A stretch of DNA of 64,000 nucleotides, taken from contig NZ_RKLT01000001.1 of NCBI RefSeq assembly GCF_019599505.1, positions 1,214,590-1,278,589 on the forward strand. Direction: 5' to 3'. Origin of the DNA: Haloarcula nitratireducens. GTDB lineage: Archaea; Halobacteriota; Halobacteria; Halobacteriales; Haloarculaceae. This document shows positions 45,215-53,962 of this stretch, piece after piece; position 1 is the stretch's first letter; each line of letters opens with the position of its first letter. The translations under genes were made by a program, and so were the position numbers. The notes below the pieces were generated by a model. It did no database searches and had not been told where the DNA came from. It saw nothing but the letters and a program-made list of their open reading frames with translations.

Positions 45215-48043
45215 ATGAGCGAGACCGGTGTCGCGGCGTTCAGCGTGCTCGGCGACGAAGTCCGAAGCGCCCTCTCCGAGCGCGGGTTCACGACGCCGAC
45301 GGAACCACAGCGCGAGGCGATCCCGCGACTGGCGCGCGGCGAGGACGCGCTCGTCGTCGCGCCCACCGGCACCGGCAAGACGGAGACGGCGATGCTTCCG
45401 GTGTTGGACGCGCTCGCGAGCGCCGAGGAGGACCGCTTCGGTATCGGCGCGCTGTACATCACGCCGCTGCGGGCGCTCAACCGCGACATGCGCGAGCGGC
45501 TGGAGTGGTGGGGCGAGACGCTCGACCTGGACGTCGACGTCCGTCACGGTGATACGACCGACTACCGGCGAAGTCAACAGGCCGACGATCCACCGGACGT
45601 GCTGGTGACGACCCCCGAGACGCTGCAGGCGATGCTCACGGGATCGAAACTCCGGACGGCGCTCGAAGACGTGAACCACGTCGTCGTCGACGAGGTCCAC
45701 GAACTCGCCGCGGCCAAGCGCGGCGCGCAGTTGACCATCGGGCTCGAGCGACTGCGCGAAGTTTCGGGTCCGTTCCAGCGGATCGGCCTCTCGGCGACGG
45801 TCGGCGACCCACAGGAGGTCGGGCGCTTCCTCACCGGCGGTCGCGGCTGCTCGGTCGTCGAGGTGGACATCGGCAGTCGATTAGACGTGGACGTGGTGCG
45901 ACCGCAGGTGACCGACCGCGACGAGCGACTCTCGAGCGAGCTCGTCACCGACGCCGAGACGGCCAGTCACGTCCGCTTCATCGACGACCTGATACGGGAG
46001 AACGAGTCCGTCCTGCTGTTCGTCAACACCCGCCAGACCGCCGAGGCGCTCGGCTCGCGGTTCAAGGAGCTCGGGACGAACCTCGGCGTCCACCACGGGT
46101 CGCTCTCGAAGGAGGCCCGCATCGACGTCGAGGACCGGTTCAAGGCCGGGGAACTCGACGCCCTGCTCTGTACCTCCTCGATGGAACTCGGTATCGACGT
46201 GGGCCGGGTCGACCACGTCGTCCAGTACGGCAGTCCCCGGCAGGTGTCCCGGCTCGTCCAGCGGGTCGGCCGCGCCGGCCACCGCCGCGACGAGATCTCC
46301 TCGGGAGCCGTCGTGACGACCCACGCCGACGACACGCTGGAAGCGCTCGCCATCGCTCGGCAGGCGCAGGACGGCGACGTCGAGCCCGCCGAGATTCACG
46401 ACGGGAGCCTCGACACCGTCGCCAATCAAATAGCTGGCATCGTGATGGACACGGGCGAGGTGCGGGCGATGGAAGCGTATCGCATCATCACCCGGGCGTA
46501 TCCGTTCCGCGATATCGACGAAGACGCCTTCAAGGAAGTCGTCCGGGAACTGGCCGCCAACAACGTCGTTTGGCTGGACGAGGAGCGCGACACGCTCGAA
46601 AAGCGCCGCGGCACTTGGCAGTACTTCTATCAGAACCTATCGATGATACCCGACGAGGCCACTTACGACGTGGAGGACGTGGCCTCGGGCCAGCAGGTCG
46701 GAACTCTGGACGAGCGGTTCGTCGTCAACTTCGCCACGCCCGGCGAGGTGTTCGTCCAGCGCGGCGAGATGTGGCGCATCACCAACATCGACGAGGAGGA
46801 GGAGGTCGTGACCGTCTCCCCCATCGAGGACCCCGCCGGCGAGGTGCCTTCGTGGGTAGGTTCTGAGATTCCCGTTCCACAGGCCGTCGCGGGCGAGGTC
46901 GGAGAACTGCGGCGAGTCGCCGGCGAGCAGTTACAGGAGGGCGCGCCCGCCGAATCGGTCGCGGCCCACGTCGCGCGCCGGTACGACGCCGACGCGGGGA
47001 CGGTGGCCGACGGCCTCTCGCAACTGGAGGGTCACGACGCCCCGATTCCCGACGCCGAGACGATACTCGTCGAGTTCCGCGGCCGGGAAGTCCTCGTCAA
47101 CTGCTGTTACGGTCACAAGGTCAACGAGACGCTGGGACGGGTCCTCTCGTCCCTCCTCGGGCAGCGGGCGGGGTCGTCCGTCGCGATGGAGGTCGACCCC
47201 TACCGCATCGAACTCGAAGTGCCCCGCCGCATCAGCGCCGGCGACGTGATGGAGGTCTTAGAGGAGACCGACCCCGACCACCTCCCGGCGCTCGTCGAGT
47301 TGAGCCTGAAGAACGCCGACGCCCTGAAGTTCAAGCTCGCGCAGGTCGCCACGAAGTTCGGGTCGCTCAAGCGCTGGCGCGGCCGCGGCTCGACGGACTT
47401 CGGTCGGGACCGACTGCTGGCCGCGCTGGAGGACACCCCGATGTACGACGAGGCGCTGCGCGAGGTGCGCCACGAGGACCTCGCTATCGAGGGGACTGCA
47501 GCGCTACTGGGAGCGATTCAATCCGGCGACATCGCCCTCGAAACCGTCGGCGAACGCACGCCCATCGGCCTCGGCGGGAACGCCTCGGGTCGAGAGTTAC
47601 TCTCGCCGGAGAACGCCGACGCGAGCGTCATTCAGACCGTGCGAGAGCGCATCCAGAGCGACCGCGTCATCCTCGCCTGTCTGCACTGTCAGGAGTGGGA
47701 CCGCAAGCAGCAGGTCAGTCGGGTGCGTGACCAGCCGGAGTGCCCCGAGTGCGGGTCCACTCGCGTCGCCGCGCTGAACCCGTGGGCCGACGAGGTCGTG
47801 GCGGCGGTGCGGGCCGACGAGAAGGGCGACGAACAGGAGAAGATGACCGAGCGGGCCTACCGCGCCGGGTCGCTCGTCCAGACGCACGGCAAGCAGGCAG
47901 TCGTCGCCCTCGCCGCGCGCGGCGTCGGGCCGCACAACGCCGCCCGGATCATCAACCGCCTGCGCGAGGACGAAGACGAGTTCTATCGGGACATCCTCCG
48001 ACAGGAGCGGGAGTACGCCAGAACGCAGTCGTTCTGGGGGTAG
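45215..48043 (+). CDS. lhr: Large Lhr-type ATP-dependent helicase
   Basis: A 942-residue superfamily 2 helicase. Walker A APTGTGKTE is at 49-57, the DEVH box at 159-162, motif III LSATVGD, and motif VI QRVGRAGHRR in the second RecA domain. The remainder holds the winged-helix and beta-barrel Lhr core with a C-terminal Cys cluster (CLHCQEW and CPECGS) that probably binds zinc, as in archaeal Lhr1/Lhr2 proteins. Such enzymes translocate 3'-5' on ssDNA and help in repair and replication stress. It stands near the RPA operon. No frameshift or missing motif seen. Confidence 0.95.
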   Translation: MSETGVAAFSVLGDEVRSALSERGFTTPTEPQREAIPRLARGEDALVVAPTGTGKTETAMLPVLDALASAEEDRFGIGALYITPLRALNRDMRERLEWWGETLDLDVDVRHGDTTDYRRSQQADDPPDVLVTTPETLQAMLTGSKLRTALEDVNHVVVDEVHELAAAKRGAQLTIGLERLREVSGPFQRIGLSATVGDPQEVGRFLTGGRGCSVVEVDIGSRLDVDVVRPQVTDRDERLSSELVTDAETASHVRFIDDLIRENESVLLFVNTRQTAEALGSRFKELGTNLGVHHGSLSKEARIDVEDRFKAGELDALLCTSSMELGIDVGRVDHVVQYGSPRQVSRLVQRVGRAGHRRDEISSGAVVTTHADDTLEALAIARQAQDGDVEPAEIHDGSLDTVANQIAGIVMDTGEVRAMEAYRIITRAYPFRDIDEDAFKEVVRELAANNVVWLDEERDTLEKRRGTWQYFYQNLSMIPDEATYDVEDVASGQQVGTLDERFVVNFATPGEVFVQRGEMWRITNIDEEEEVVTVSPIEDPAGEVPSWVGSEIPVPQAVAGEVGELRRVAGEQLQEGAPAESVAAHVARRYDADAGTVADGLSQLEGHDAPIPDAETILVEFRGREVLVNCCYGHKVNETLGRVLSSLLGQRAGSSVAMEVDPYRIELEVPRRISAGDVMEVLEETDPDHLPALVELSLKNADALKFKLAQVATKFGSLKRWRGRGSTDFGRDRLLAALEDTPMYDEALREVRHEDLAIEGTAALLGAIQSGDIALETVGERTPIGLGGNASGRELLSPENADASVIQTVRERIQSDRVILACLHCQEWDRKQQVSRVRDQPECPECGSTRVAALNPWADEVVAAVRADEKGDEQEKMTERAYRAGSLVQTHGKQAVVALAARGVGPHNAARIINRLREDEDEFYRDILRQEREYARTQSFWG

Positions 48044-48073
48044 GCAAGTCGTCCCGGGGTCGTCGCGGCGAGG

Positions 48074-48811
48074 CTAGCTCAGTCGCCGAATCGCTTCGGC
48101 TAGCGGCTCTTCGACGGCCGACGGATCGGCGTTCTGAACTGTGAAGGAAGTGTGGCGTTCGTCTACGTCCATCGCCTCCGAGAGCAGGCCGCCGCGGCGG
48201 TCGACCTCCATGTGGACGGTCAGGCCGCCGTCGTCGTAGACGGGGATCATCTCGACTTCGTCGACGTCGCCGGAGAACTCGCCGCGCTGCGGGCGGAACT
48301 CGAACTCCTGGACGAACCTCGCGGACGTCGAGAAGATGCCGCCGGGGCGGGCCTGACACGAGGAGGAACGGAGCGAGAAGCCCAGGTCCTCCAGCGCGTC
48401 GAAGACGGCCTGGAGCCGGTCCGTGGGGCGGACGTCGATGCGGTCCTCGTCTTCCGGGTCGACGGCCAGCGAGATGTCCAGCCCGGTCTCGATCTCGACG
48501 GAGACCGAGCCGACGGTCACGGGCGTCCGTCGCGGCACGTCGATGGTCGTCTCGAAGCGCCGCTCGTCGTCGGCCTCGATAGTGAACGGGTCGGTGAGTC
48601 GCCACTTGTCGACGATGGCGTCGGCGTAGCCCTCCTCAGTGCGGTACTCAGTTTCTAGGGCGAAGTAGACGGCGTCGATCTCCTGGTCGGTCGAACCGCC
48701 TTCGACGTGGACCTCGGCGTCGACCGAGTCGCCGGCACGGACCGTACTGGAGGGGAGGATGGTATCTACGCGGGCGGAGCCAATCCCGATGCGGGAGAGC
48801 ACGTCTCTCAT
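48074..48811 (-). CDS. Spo0M-family arrestin-like protein
   Basis: A 245-residue cytosolic protein starting MRDVLSRIGIGSARVDTIL, the family hallmark, followed by two beta-sandwich halves resembling arrestin folds. Bacterial Spo0M affects sporulation and cell shape; archaea do not sporulate, so here it probably has a general scaffolding or stress role. It is convergent with lhr (30 bp between stops) and downstream of the zinc-ribbon membrane protein gene on the same strand. Confidence 0.9.
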   Translation of the reverse strand: MRDVLSRIGIGSARVDTILPSSTVRAGDSVDAEVHVEGGSTDQEIDAVYFALETEYRTEEGYADAIVDKWRLTDPFTIEADDERRFETTIDVPRRTPVTVGSVSVEIETGLDISLAVDPEDEDRIDVRPTDRLQAVFDALEDLGFSLRSSSCQARPGGIFSTSARFVQEFEFRPQRGEFSGDVDEVEMIPVYDDGGLTVHMEVDRRGGLLSEAMDVDERHTSFTVQNADPSAVEEPLAEAIRRLS

Positions 48812-48856
48812 GCCACCGGTCGTTGGCGGCGGCTTCCGGTATAAACTTCGTGGTGA

Positions 48857-49480
48857 TCAGGGGTTCTCGTCGGCGGATTCGTCCGTCGCGCCCTCGCTGC
48901 CGAAGCCCGCGCGTTCGTGGAGCGGTCCGGGTTCGCCCCGCGCCTGCCGGGCGGCGCGCTCGGAGACTCGCCGCGCCAAGAGCGCCGCGACGATGGCGGG
49001 AACCGCCAGCGCGGCGGCGACGAGGAGCGTTCGGTCCGAGCCGACGCCACCGCCGGAGAGCGAGTCGTAGCCCAGCGCGGCCACGACGGCGAGGACGCCG
49101 GCGACGACGAGGTAGAGGCCGCGAGCGAGCGCCGCGCTCGGGTTCGGGAGGCGCGCGAGCGCCGCCGCCGACCCGAGCCAGCCGGCGAGCAGGAGTCCGG
49201 CGATGGCGAGAAAGGGCAGGTCGCCGACGGCGATAGCGACGGCGTAGGCGAACAGCGGCGCGATGGCGACGCCGAGCGCGAGTCCCGTCAGGAGGACGGC
49301 CCACCGCGGCGCGGCGTTCACGTCGCCGTCGTAGGCCGCGCTCATCCGCTCGTCGAGAAGGGCCGCTACCTCCTCGGAGACCAACTGCTCGCCGCACGCC
49401 GGGCACTCTACCGCCGTCGCCGCCAGTGACTCCCCGCAGGCGGGACAGGCCGGGTCGTCGGCCGCGCGCCACTCGTCCAT
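48857..49480 (-). CDS. Zinc-ribbon multi-span membrane protein
   Basis: A 207-residue protein. The N-terminus has two CPxCG knuckles (CPACGESL near 12-19 and CPACGEQL near 27-34), forming a zinc ribbon, followed by about five membrane helices between 60 and 175, and an acidic-polar tail. Zinc-ribbon membrane proteins are common in haloarchaea and usually unstudied. It may be cotranscribed with spo0M (45 bp). Confidence 0.75.
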   Translation of the reverse strand: MDEWRAADDPACPACGESLAATAVECPACGEQLVSEEVAALLDERMSAAYDGDVNAAPRWAVLLTGLALGVAIAPLFAYAVAIAVGDLPFLAIAGLLLAGWLGSAAALARLPNPSAALARGLYLVVAGVLAVVAALGYDSLSGGGVGSDRTLLVAAALAVPAIVAALLARRVSERAARQARGEPGPLHERAGFGSEGATDESADENP

Positions 49481-49709
49481 ACCGTCGCATGCGACGCCAA
49501 CGGCTTGAGTGGTCCGCTCGGTCCGACGGCCGACTGCCCGCTCGTCGTCGGGTTCCGTACGATCGGCTTGCCGTTCGCTACGCTCTGCTTACCCTGTCAC
49601 GATGGTGACGTTCACCGCTTCGAGGCCGTCCGGACGGTAACGTCGTCCTGCGAACCGCGATCTCTCATCGAGGGTCGTTAACAAAGTGCGAGAGGGCACT
49701 GCTTGCTTC

Positions 49710-50522
49710 ATGGAGCGATATCCACTCGACTCCTCTCGACGTGACGTGATGAAGGCGCTCGGCGCGGGCGCGGTGCTGTCGGGACTCGGCGGCACGGCGA
49801 CCGCACAGACCGACGACGGAGAGACCGATGCCGGGCAGAGTAGCGACACCCCGTCATCCGGCGATGGCGCGGGGACGGTCTACGAAGTCGAGACGCTGAT
49901 ACGGGGGCCGCCGACCAATCAGAATCGGCCGGTCGACTTCTTCTATCAGCCGACGGGCCTCCACGTCCAGCCGGGCGACGTCATCAAGTTCGTCTTCACC
50001 ACCCCGGACCACAACGTCGTTAGCTATCACCCGGCCTTCGGGATGCGACGGCGGGTTCCGACCGGTGTCCGCGCCTTCTCCTCGCCGGTACTGGGCTGGC
50101 AACCGCGCTCTATCGCCGACGACCAGATAGAGCCGCCGGGAGAGATGGGCAGTGCGGGCGAAGGTGGAGAGCAAGATAGCGATGGCCAGCAGAGCGGGGA
50201 GCAACGGGGCGGCGGCCCGCGCGAACCCGTTCCGTCGACGTGGCTCTACGCCTTCGAGACGCCGGGCGTCTACGACCTGCTGTGTTCGCCCCACGAGACG
50301 TACGGCATGGCGATGCGCGTGGTCGTCGGCGACGCCACCGAAGCGCCCTTCGAGACGAGCGACCCGAACGCGCTCCCGGCACCGCGTGCCGGTCCCGTCG
50401 AACTCGCCCGGGAGACGCTCACGGACCCGGCGCTCGAACCCTCGAACATCGTCGAACAAGGGTCGGTGATGTGGGAGTCGCTGGAGGCGGTCGGCGGGCA
50501 GTCCGGGCAGACGCAGGGCTGA
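49710..50522 (+). CDS. Tat-exported blue copper protein (halocyanin/plastocyanin type)
   Basis: A 270-residue secreted electron carrier. The Tat signal has SSRRDVMKALGAGAVL and an AQ cleavage site near residue 40. The cupredoxin domain (about 60-215) has the Cu ligands: His in PDHNVVSYHP, then Cys, His and Met in LLCSPHETYGM, so type 1 copper is likely. A Gly/Gln/Ser/Glu-rich loop (about 150-178) is inserted before the Cu loop, larger than in most halocyanins. No lipobox is seen, so it is soluble or anchored otherwise. The GTG at 49686 is an alternative start but lengthens the N-region. Confidence 0.9.
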   Translation: MERYPLDSSRRDVMKALGAGAVLSGLGGTATAQTDDGETDAGQSSDTPSSGDGAGTVYEVETLIRGPPTNQNRPVDFFYQPTGLHVQPGDVIKFVFTTPDHNVVSYHPAFGMRRRVPTGVRAFSSPVLGWQPRSIADDQIEPPGEMGSAGEGGEQDSDGQQSGEQRGGGPREPVPSTWLYAFETPGVYDLLCSPHETYGMAMRVVVGDATEAPFETSDPNALPAPRAGPVELARETLTDPALEPSNIVEQGSVMWESLEAVGGQSGQTQG

Positions 50523-50618
50523 CGTACGAGTCGCGCGAGCCACGCGAGACGCACCCCTCCATCGATGGCCGACGGCGCGTGATAAACGACTAAACGGCGG
50601 CGACCCGTCCGCTGGTCC

Positions 50619-52376
50619 ATGCGACTGGAGGAGTACTGGGGAATCGGGCCGAAGACGTCCGAACTGCTGGCCGAGGAGCTGGGCGTCGAACGGGCCGTCG
50701 AAGCCATCGAGACGGCGAACACGCGAGCGCTGACCGCCGCGGGGCTCTCCCGCGGGCGGGCGACGCGCATCCTGCGGCGAGCGTCCGGGGCCGAGTCGAT
50801 GGACCTGCTTGCGACTCGGGACACCCGCGACGTGTACAAGGAGCTACTGGACCTCGCCGAGGAGTACGCGGTCACGGCCGACGCCGCCGACAGGATCCGC
50901 GTCCTGACGCCGCTGCCCACCCGCGAGGCGATGACCGAGCGACTGGACGACGTCCTCGAAGCGGAGACGACGTGGCGCGACCTCTCGGACGACGACCAGC
51001 GAGCCGTTCTCGACGCCTTCGAGCGCTACGACGCGGGGACGGGCGAGCGAGCGGCCGTCGAGACGGCGCTCGCGCTGCTGGAGACCGGCGTCGGAGACGG
51101 CATCTTCGAGCAGGTGTCGGCGCTCGATACCGACGCACTCGAAGACGCTCGGGCGGCGCTGGCCGGCCTCGCCGGCGAGGGCGAACGAGTCGGCGAGGGG
51201 GCCGACGCGGAACTCGACCGCCTCCGCGCACAGCTCGGCGACGTCGAGGACTTGGCGGCCGCCGCGCCCGAAGTGGTCGAGGCCGTCCAGGAAGGGGCGC
51301 GCCGTCCAGCTGACTTCCAGGACGCGCTCGTCCGGTACGTCACCGACGAAACGGGGATGGACGCCGCGCGAGTCCGCGACGCGATGCCGAGCGAGGCGAC
51401 GGACGCACAGGACTTCGTCGACGCCGCCCTCCGCGAACTGCGCCGGTCGCTCCGGAGCGCCGTCGAGGAGCGCGAAACGGCGGTCGCAGAGCGACTGGAA
51501 GACGACCTCGCGGCCGCGCGCGAGGACATCGACGCGGCCGTCGCCGTCGTGGACGACGTCTCGCTGTCCGTCTCGCTGGCCCGCTTCGCCATCGGCTACG
51601 ACCTGACGCGGCCGACCTTCGTCGACCGCGAGACCGTCGCCGTGCGAAATGCACGGAACCTCGCGCTCGCCGACGCCGACGACGTGCAACCGGTCACCTA
51701 CGCCGTCGGCGACCACGCGCTCGACGTCGAGCGGGCCGACGCCCCGCCCAGCGGCGACCGGGTGGCGGTGCTCACCGGCGCGAACTCCGGCGGGAAGACG
51801 ACCCTCTTGGAGACGCTCTGTCAGGTTCAGTTGCTCGCGCAGATGGGGCTGCCCGTCCCCGCCGACGCCGCGGAGGTCGGCATCGTCGACACCGTCGTCT
51901 TCCACCGCCGTCACGCCTCGTTCAACGCGGGCGTCCTCGAATCGACGCTCCGGTCGGTCGTCCCGCCGCTGACCGGCGGCGACCGGACGCTGATGCTCGT
52001 CGACGAGTTCGAAGCCATCACGGAACCGGGCTCGGCGGCGAACCTGCTGCACGGCCTCGTCACGCTGACCGTCGACCGCGACGCGTTGGGCGTCTTCGTC
52101 ACGCACCTCGCGGCGGATCTCGAACCGCTCCCCGACGCCGCCCGCGTCGACGGCATCTTCGCCGAGGGACTGGACCCCGACCTGAACCTGCAGGTGGACT
52201 ATCAGCCGCGGTTCGGCACCGTCGGGAAGTCCACGCCGGAGTTCATCGTCTCCCGACTCGTCGCAAACGCCAACGATCCGGTCGAGCGCGGCGGGTTCGA
52301 GACGCTCGCGCAGGCCGTCGGCGAGGAAGCGGTCCAGCGGACCCTCTCGGACGTTCGCTGGGACGAGGCCGAGTGA
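50619..52376 (+). CDS. MutS-like ATPase with N-terminal helix-hairpin-helix
   Basis: A 585-residue protein. Residues 1-55 form a helix-hairpin-helix (YWGIGPKTSELLAEELGV and AAGLSRGRATRIL). A long helical region (about 80-330) resembles the MutS lever/clamp. The ATPase has Walker A TGANSGGKTT at 386-395 and Walker B LMLVDEFEAI at 458-467. No mismatch-recognition domain or Smr nuclease is visible, so it belongs to MutS-related proteins of haloarchaea with roles in recombination or branched DNA handling rather than MutS1 repair. No mutL is adjacent. Confidence 0.88.
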   Translation: MRLEEYWGIGPKTSELLAEELGVERAVEAIETANTRALTAAGLSRGRATRILRRASGAESMDLLATRDTRDVYKELLDLAEEYAVTADAADRIRVLTPLPTREAMTERLDDVLEAETTWRDLSDDDQRAVLDAFERYDAGTGERAAVETALALLETGVGDGIFEQVSALDTDALEDARAALAGLAGEGERVGEGADAELDRLRAQLGDVEDLAAAAPEVVEAVQEGARRPADFQDALVRYVTDETGMDAARVRDAMPSEATDAQDFVDAALRELRRSLRSAVEERETAVAERLEDDLAAAREDIDAAVAVVDDVSLSVSLARFAIGYDLTRPTFVDRETVAVRNARNLALADADDVQPVTYAVGDHALDVERADAPPSGDRVAVLTGANSGGKTTLLETLCQVQLLAQMGLPVPADAAEVGIVDTVVFHRRHASFNAGVLESTLRSVVPPLTGGDRTLMLVDEFEAITEPGSAANLLHGLVTLTVDRDALGVFVTHLAADLEPLPDAARVDGIFAEGLDPDLNLQVDYQPRFGTVGKSTPEFIVSRLVANANDPVERGGFETLAQAVGEEAVQRTLSDVRWDEAE

Positions 52377-52527
52377 GGCGACCGGCGAACCGACGGCTGC
52401 TCGGTTACGAGAACGAGAGGAAGCCCGCGGTGTTACCGACGGCGGGCGCGTCGGCGGTCGTCGTCTCGCTGCTTTCGTCGCTGTTCCGCGATGGCGATGA
52501 GATACGTCGTTCGCATTCGTTGGTCCT

Positions 52528-52592
52528 CTCTCCGCCGGGGGTCGAACCCGGAGACCGGAGGATATCCGGCGTCCGCCAGCGGACGCGGAGAG
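52528..52592 (-). other. tRNA-like cloverleaf with canonical T-arm, no clear decoding
   Basis: On the minus strand, CTCTCCG pairs with CGGAGAG over seven bases to form an acceptor-like stem enclosing three arms. These are CGTCCG-CTGG-CGGACG, then GCCGG-ATATCCT-CCGGT, then a canonical T-arm CCGGG-TTCGACC-CCCGG matching the archaeal B-box. The first arm lacks D-loop bases. At about 65 nt it is too short for a normal tRNA. It might be a degenerate tRNA, an integration-site scar, or a bidirectional terminator with chance resemblance. It lies between convergent genes. Confidence 0.4.
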
Positions 52593-52614
52593 GCGGGGAG
52601 GGCCGAAGCGCGGG

Positions 52615-52929
52615 TTACGCGTCTTCGACGGCGAGACGGTCGACGGCGAGGATACCGAACCCGTCGGCGAGGCAGTCCGTCGCCGCCGTCTCGGGCGCGA
52701 TGTCGTCGATATCGGGAACGGCGATCGACACTCGCAGGTCGGCGTCGACCCGGAGGTCGGTGAACGTCGGTCGGACGCCGCGGACTCGCCGTACGGTGAC
52801 TTCGGCCACGCCGTCGACGTTCTCGACGACGTCGGCGACGCCGCTCTCTAAGTCGTCGGATCCGCCGCGGGGGACCCGCAGCGAGATCTCGGCCGATGCC
52901 TCGACGGGGGCAGTCGCTTTCAGCGACAT
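52615..52929 (-). CDS. Conserved haloarchaeal protein, function unknown
   Basis: A 104-residue protein from ATG 52929 (MSLKATAPVEASAEISLRVP). It shows alternating strands and one helix: DLESGVADVVENVDGVAEVT, then VRPTFTDLRVDADLRVSIA, ending in a hydrophobic GFGILAVDRLAVEDA. It looks like a small alpha/beta (ferredoxin-like) domain. There are no cysteines other than one and no metal or membrane motif. It is convergent with the MutS-like gene. I do not recognise the family. Confidence 0.65.
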   Translation of the reverse strand: MSLKATAPVEASAEISLRVPRGGSDDLESGVADVVENVDGVAEVTVRRVRGVRPTFTDLRVDADLRVSIAVPDIDDIAPETAATDCLADGFGILAVDRLAVEDA

Positions 52930-53241
52930 AGACCGACGGCCGGAGTCGAACCGGGCGGGGACTCGCCGACCGAGTCCGTCGGTGGGGCGACACAGCGGTC
53001 GCTGGATGGAGATGAGTCTCACCGGTTGGCTTTTCGACCACCCGAGTCCGGCCGGCCGGCGAAGACGGACGACGGTCGTCTATCGCCGAGCGAACCGTCT
53101 ACCCGCGAAGGTAGCTGAGTTGCCCGGCGGCCGTCGGCAGCGGCGTCGCCGGCGAGTCGGGTCGTCGGAAGACGAGATCGAAGCGCCGCCGCAGTGGGCG
53201 TCCGCGCGACCGGACAACCGTCCCACGGCGGCGCTGCGTCC
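52930..53241. other. GC-rich intergenic region, nothing firmly supported
   Basis: No confident gene. On the minus strand an 80-codon frame ends at 53099 with protein-like residues (RRRFDLVFRRPDSPATPLPT), which may be the shifted continuation of the small frame at 53242-53397. I searched for SRP RNA and RNase P RNA signatures here and did not find them. The promoter of the 52929 gene must lie at its left end. Confidence 0.4.
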
Positions 53242-53397
53242 CTATGCGAGGCGGGACGGACGGGCGTTCACCCGACCGATCCAGTCCCCGGCAAAGGGAA
53301 TCCCGGACGCGGCGAGCGTGCCGCGTCCGGCGACCGACCACACGCTGTAAACATAGCGTGCGGCGGGCGGCGATGGGGTCTGGATTTCGTCGGTCAT
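53242..53397 (-). CDS. Possible small protein or 5' part of a frameshifted gene
   Basis: A 51-codon frame from ATG 53397 (MTDEIQTPSPPAARYVYSVW) to TAG at 53242. Codon third positions are mostly G/C and the residues (GTLAASGIPFAGDW) look protein-like. On the minus strand GGATAAAACAC at about 53425-53433 is a TATA-like element about 30 nt upstream, and CACGTC/GACGTG arms (53406-53426) form a palindrome between it and the start. The protein ends abruptly in Arg/Ser/Pro; another frame continues to 53099. It may be a genuine small protein or a gene broken near 53250. Confidence 0.35.
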   Translation of the reverse strand: MTDEIQTPSPPAARYVYSVWSVAGRGTLAASGIPFAGDWIGRVNARPSRLA

Positions 53398-53551
53398 GGG
53401 AACACCACGTCGCTTCGTGTGACGTGTTTTATCCATCTCGGGAGCACATATTAAATCTACTGCACGTTCGGTAGCCCGTGGCACAGCCGGCCGTCGCCCG
53501 CGATCCCGGGAACCCGTACCTCTTTCTCGGCGAGGGGCGAACCGTCGAGCG

Positions 53552-53962
53552 ATGCCGTTCACGCTCCGTTCCCACACGGCAGACGTCGCCGTCGAGGCCA
53601 CCGGTGGAACGCTCGGTGAGACGTTCGCCGCTACGGCCGACGGCCTCGCCGCCGCGATGTGCGAGACGGTTCCCGACGAGGGCGAGCGATTCGACCTCCG
53701 CGTCACCGCCGAGTCCGTCGAGGCGCTCCTGTTCGACTACCTCGACCAACTCATCTACGAGCGAGACGTCCGCAGCGTCCTCCCGGTCCGAAACGACGCC
53801 GCCGTCACGGAGGAGGATGGCGAGTGGGTAGTCGAAGCGAGCGCTCGCGGCGTCCCGCTCGCGGCCGTCACCGCCAGAGAGGTGAAAGCCGTCACCTACT
53901 CCGAGATGGCCGTCGAATCGACGCCCGACGGCTGGCGCGCCTACGTCGTCTTCGACGTTTAG
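53552..53962 (+). CDS. Archease
   Basis: A 136-residue protein activating the RNA ligase RtcB, which joins tRNA exon halves in archaea. SHTADVAVEATGGTLGETF at 7-25 contains the conserved DVAVEA motif, and FDYLDQLIYERD and SARGVPLAAVTAREVKAVTY are typical. Metal-binding Asp residues near the N-terminus and C-terminus (FDV end) are present. Its TAG stop overlaps the TAA of the convergent zinc-ribbon membrane gene: positions 53959-53962 serve both. Confidence 0.94.
   Translation: MPFTLRSHTADVAVEATGGTLGETFAATADGLAAAMCETVPDEGERFDLRVTAESVEALLFDYLDQLIYERDVRSVLPVRNDAAVTEEDGEWVVEASARGVPLAAVTAREVKAVTYSEMAVESTPDGWRAYVVFDV

Noticed and set aside
52373..53350. 325-codon plus-strand frame after the MutS-like gene
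   Set aside because: Runs antisense to the 52615-52929 gene, is Arg/Ser/Pro-rich and has no domain; convergent gene and tRNA-like element explain the region better.
52930..53551. SRP RNA or RNase P RNA in the GC-rich gap
   Set aside because: No conserved SRP helix 8 or RNase P core sequences were found by eye.
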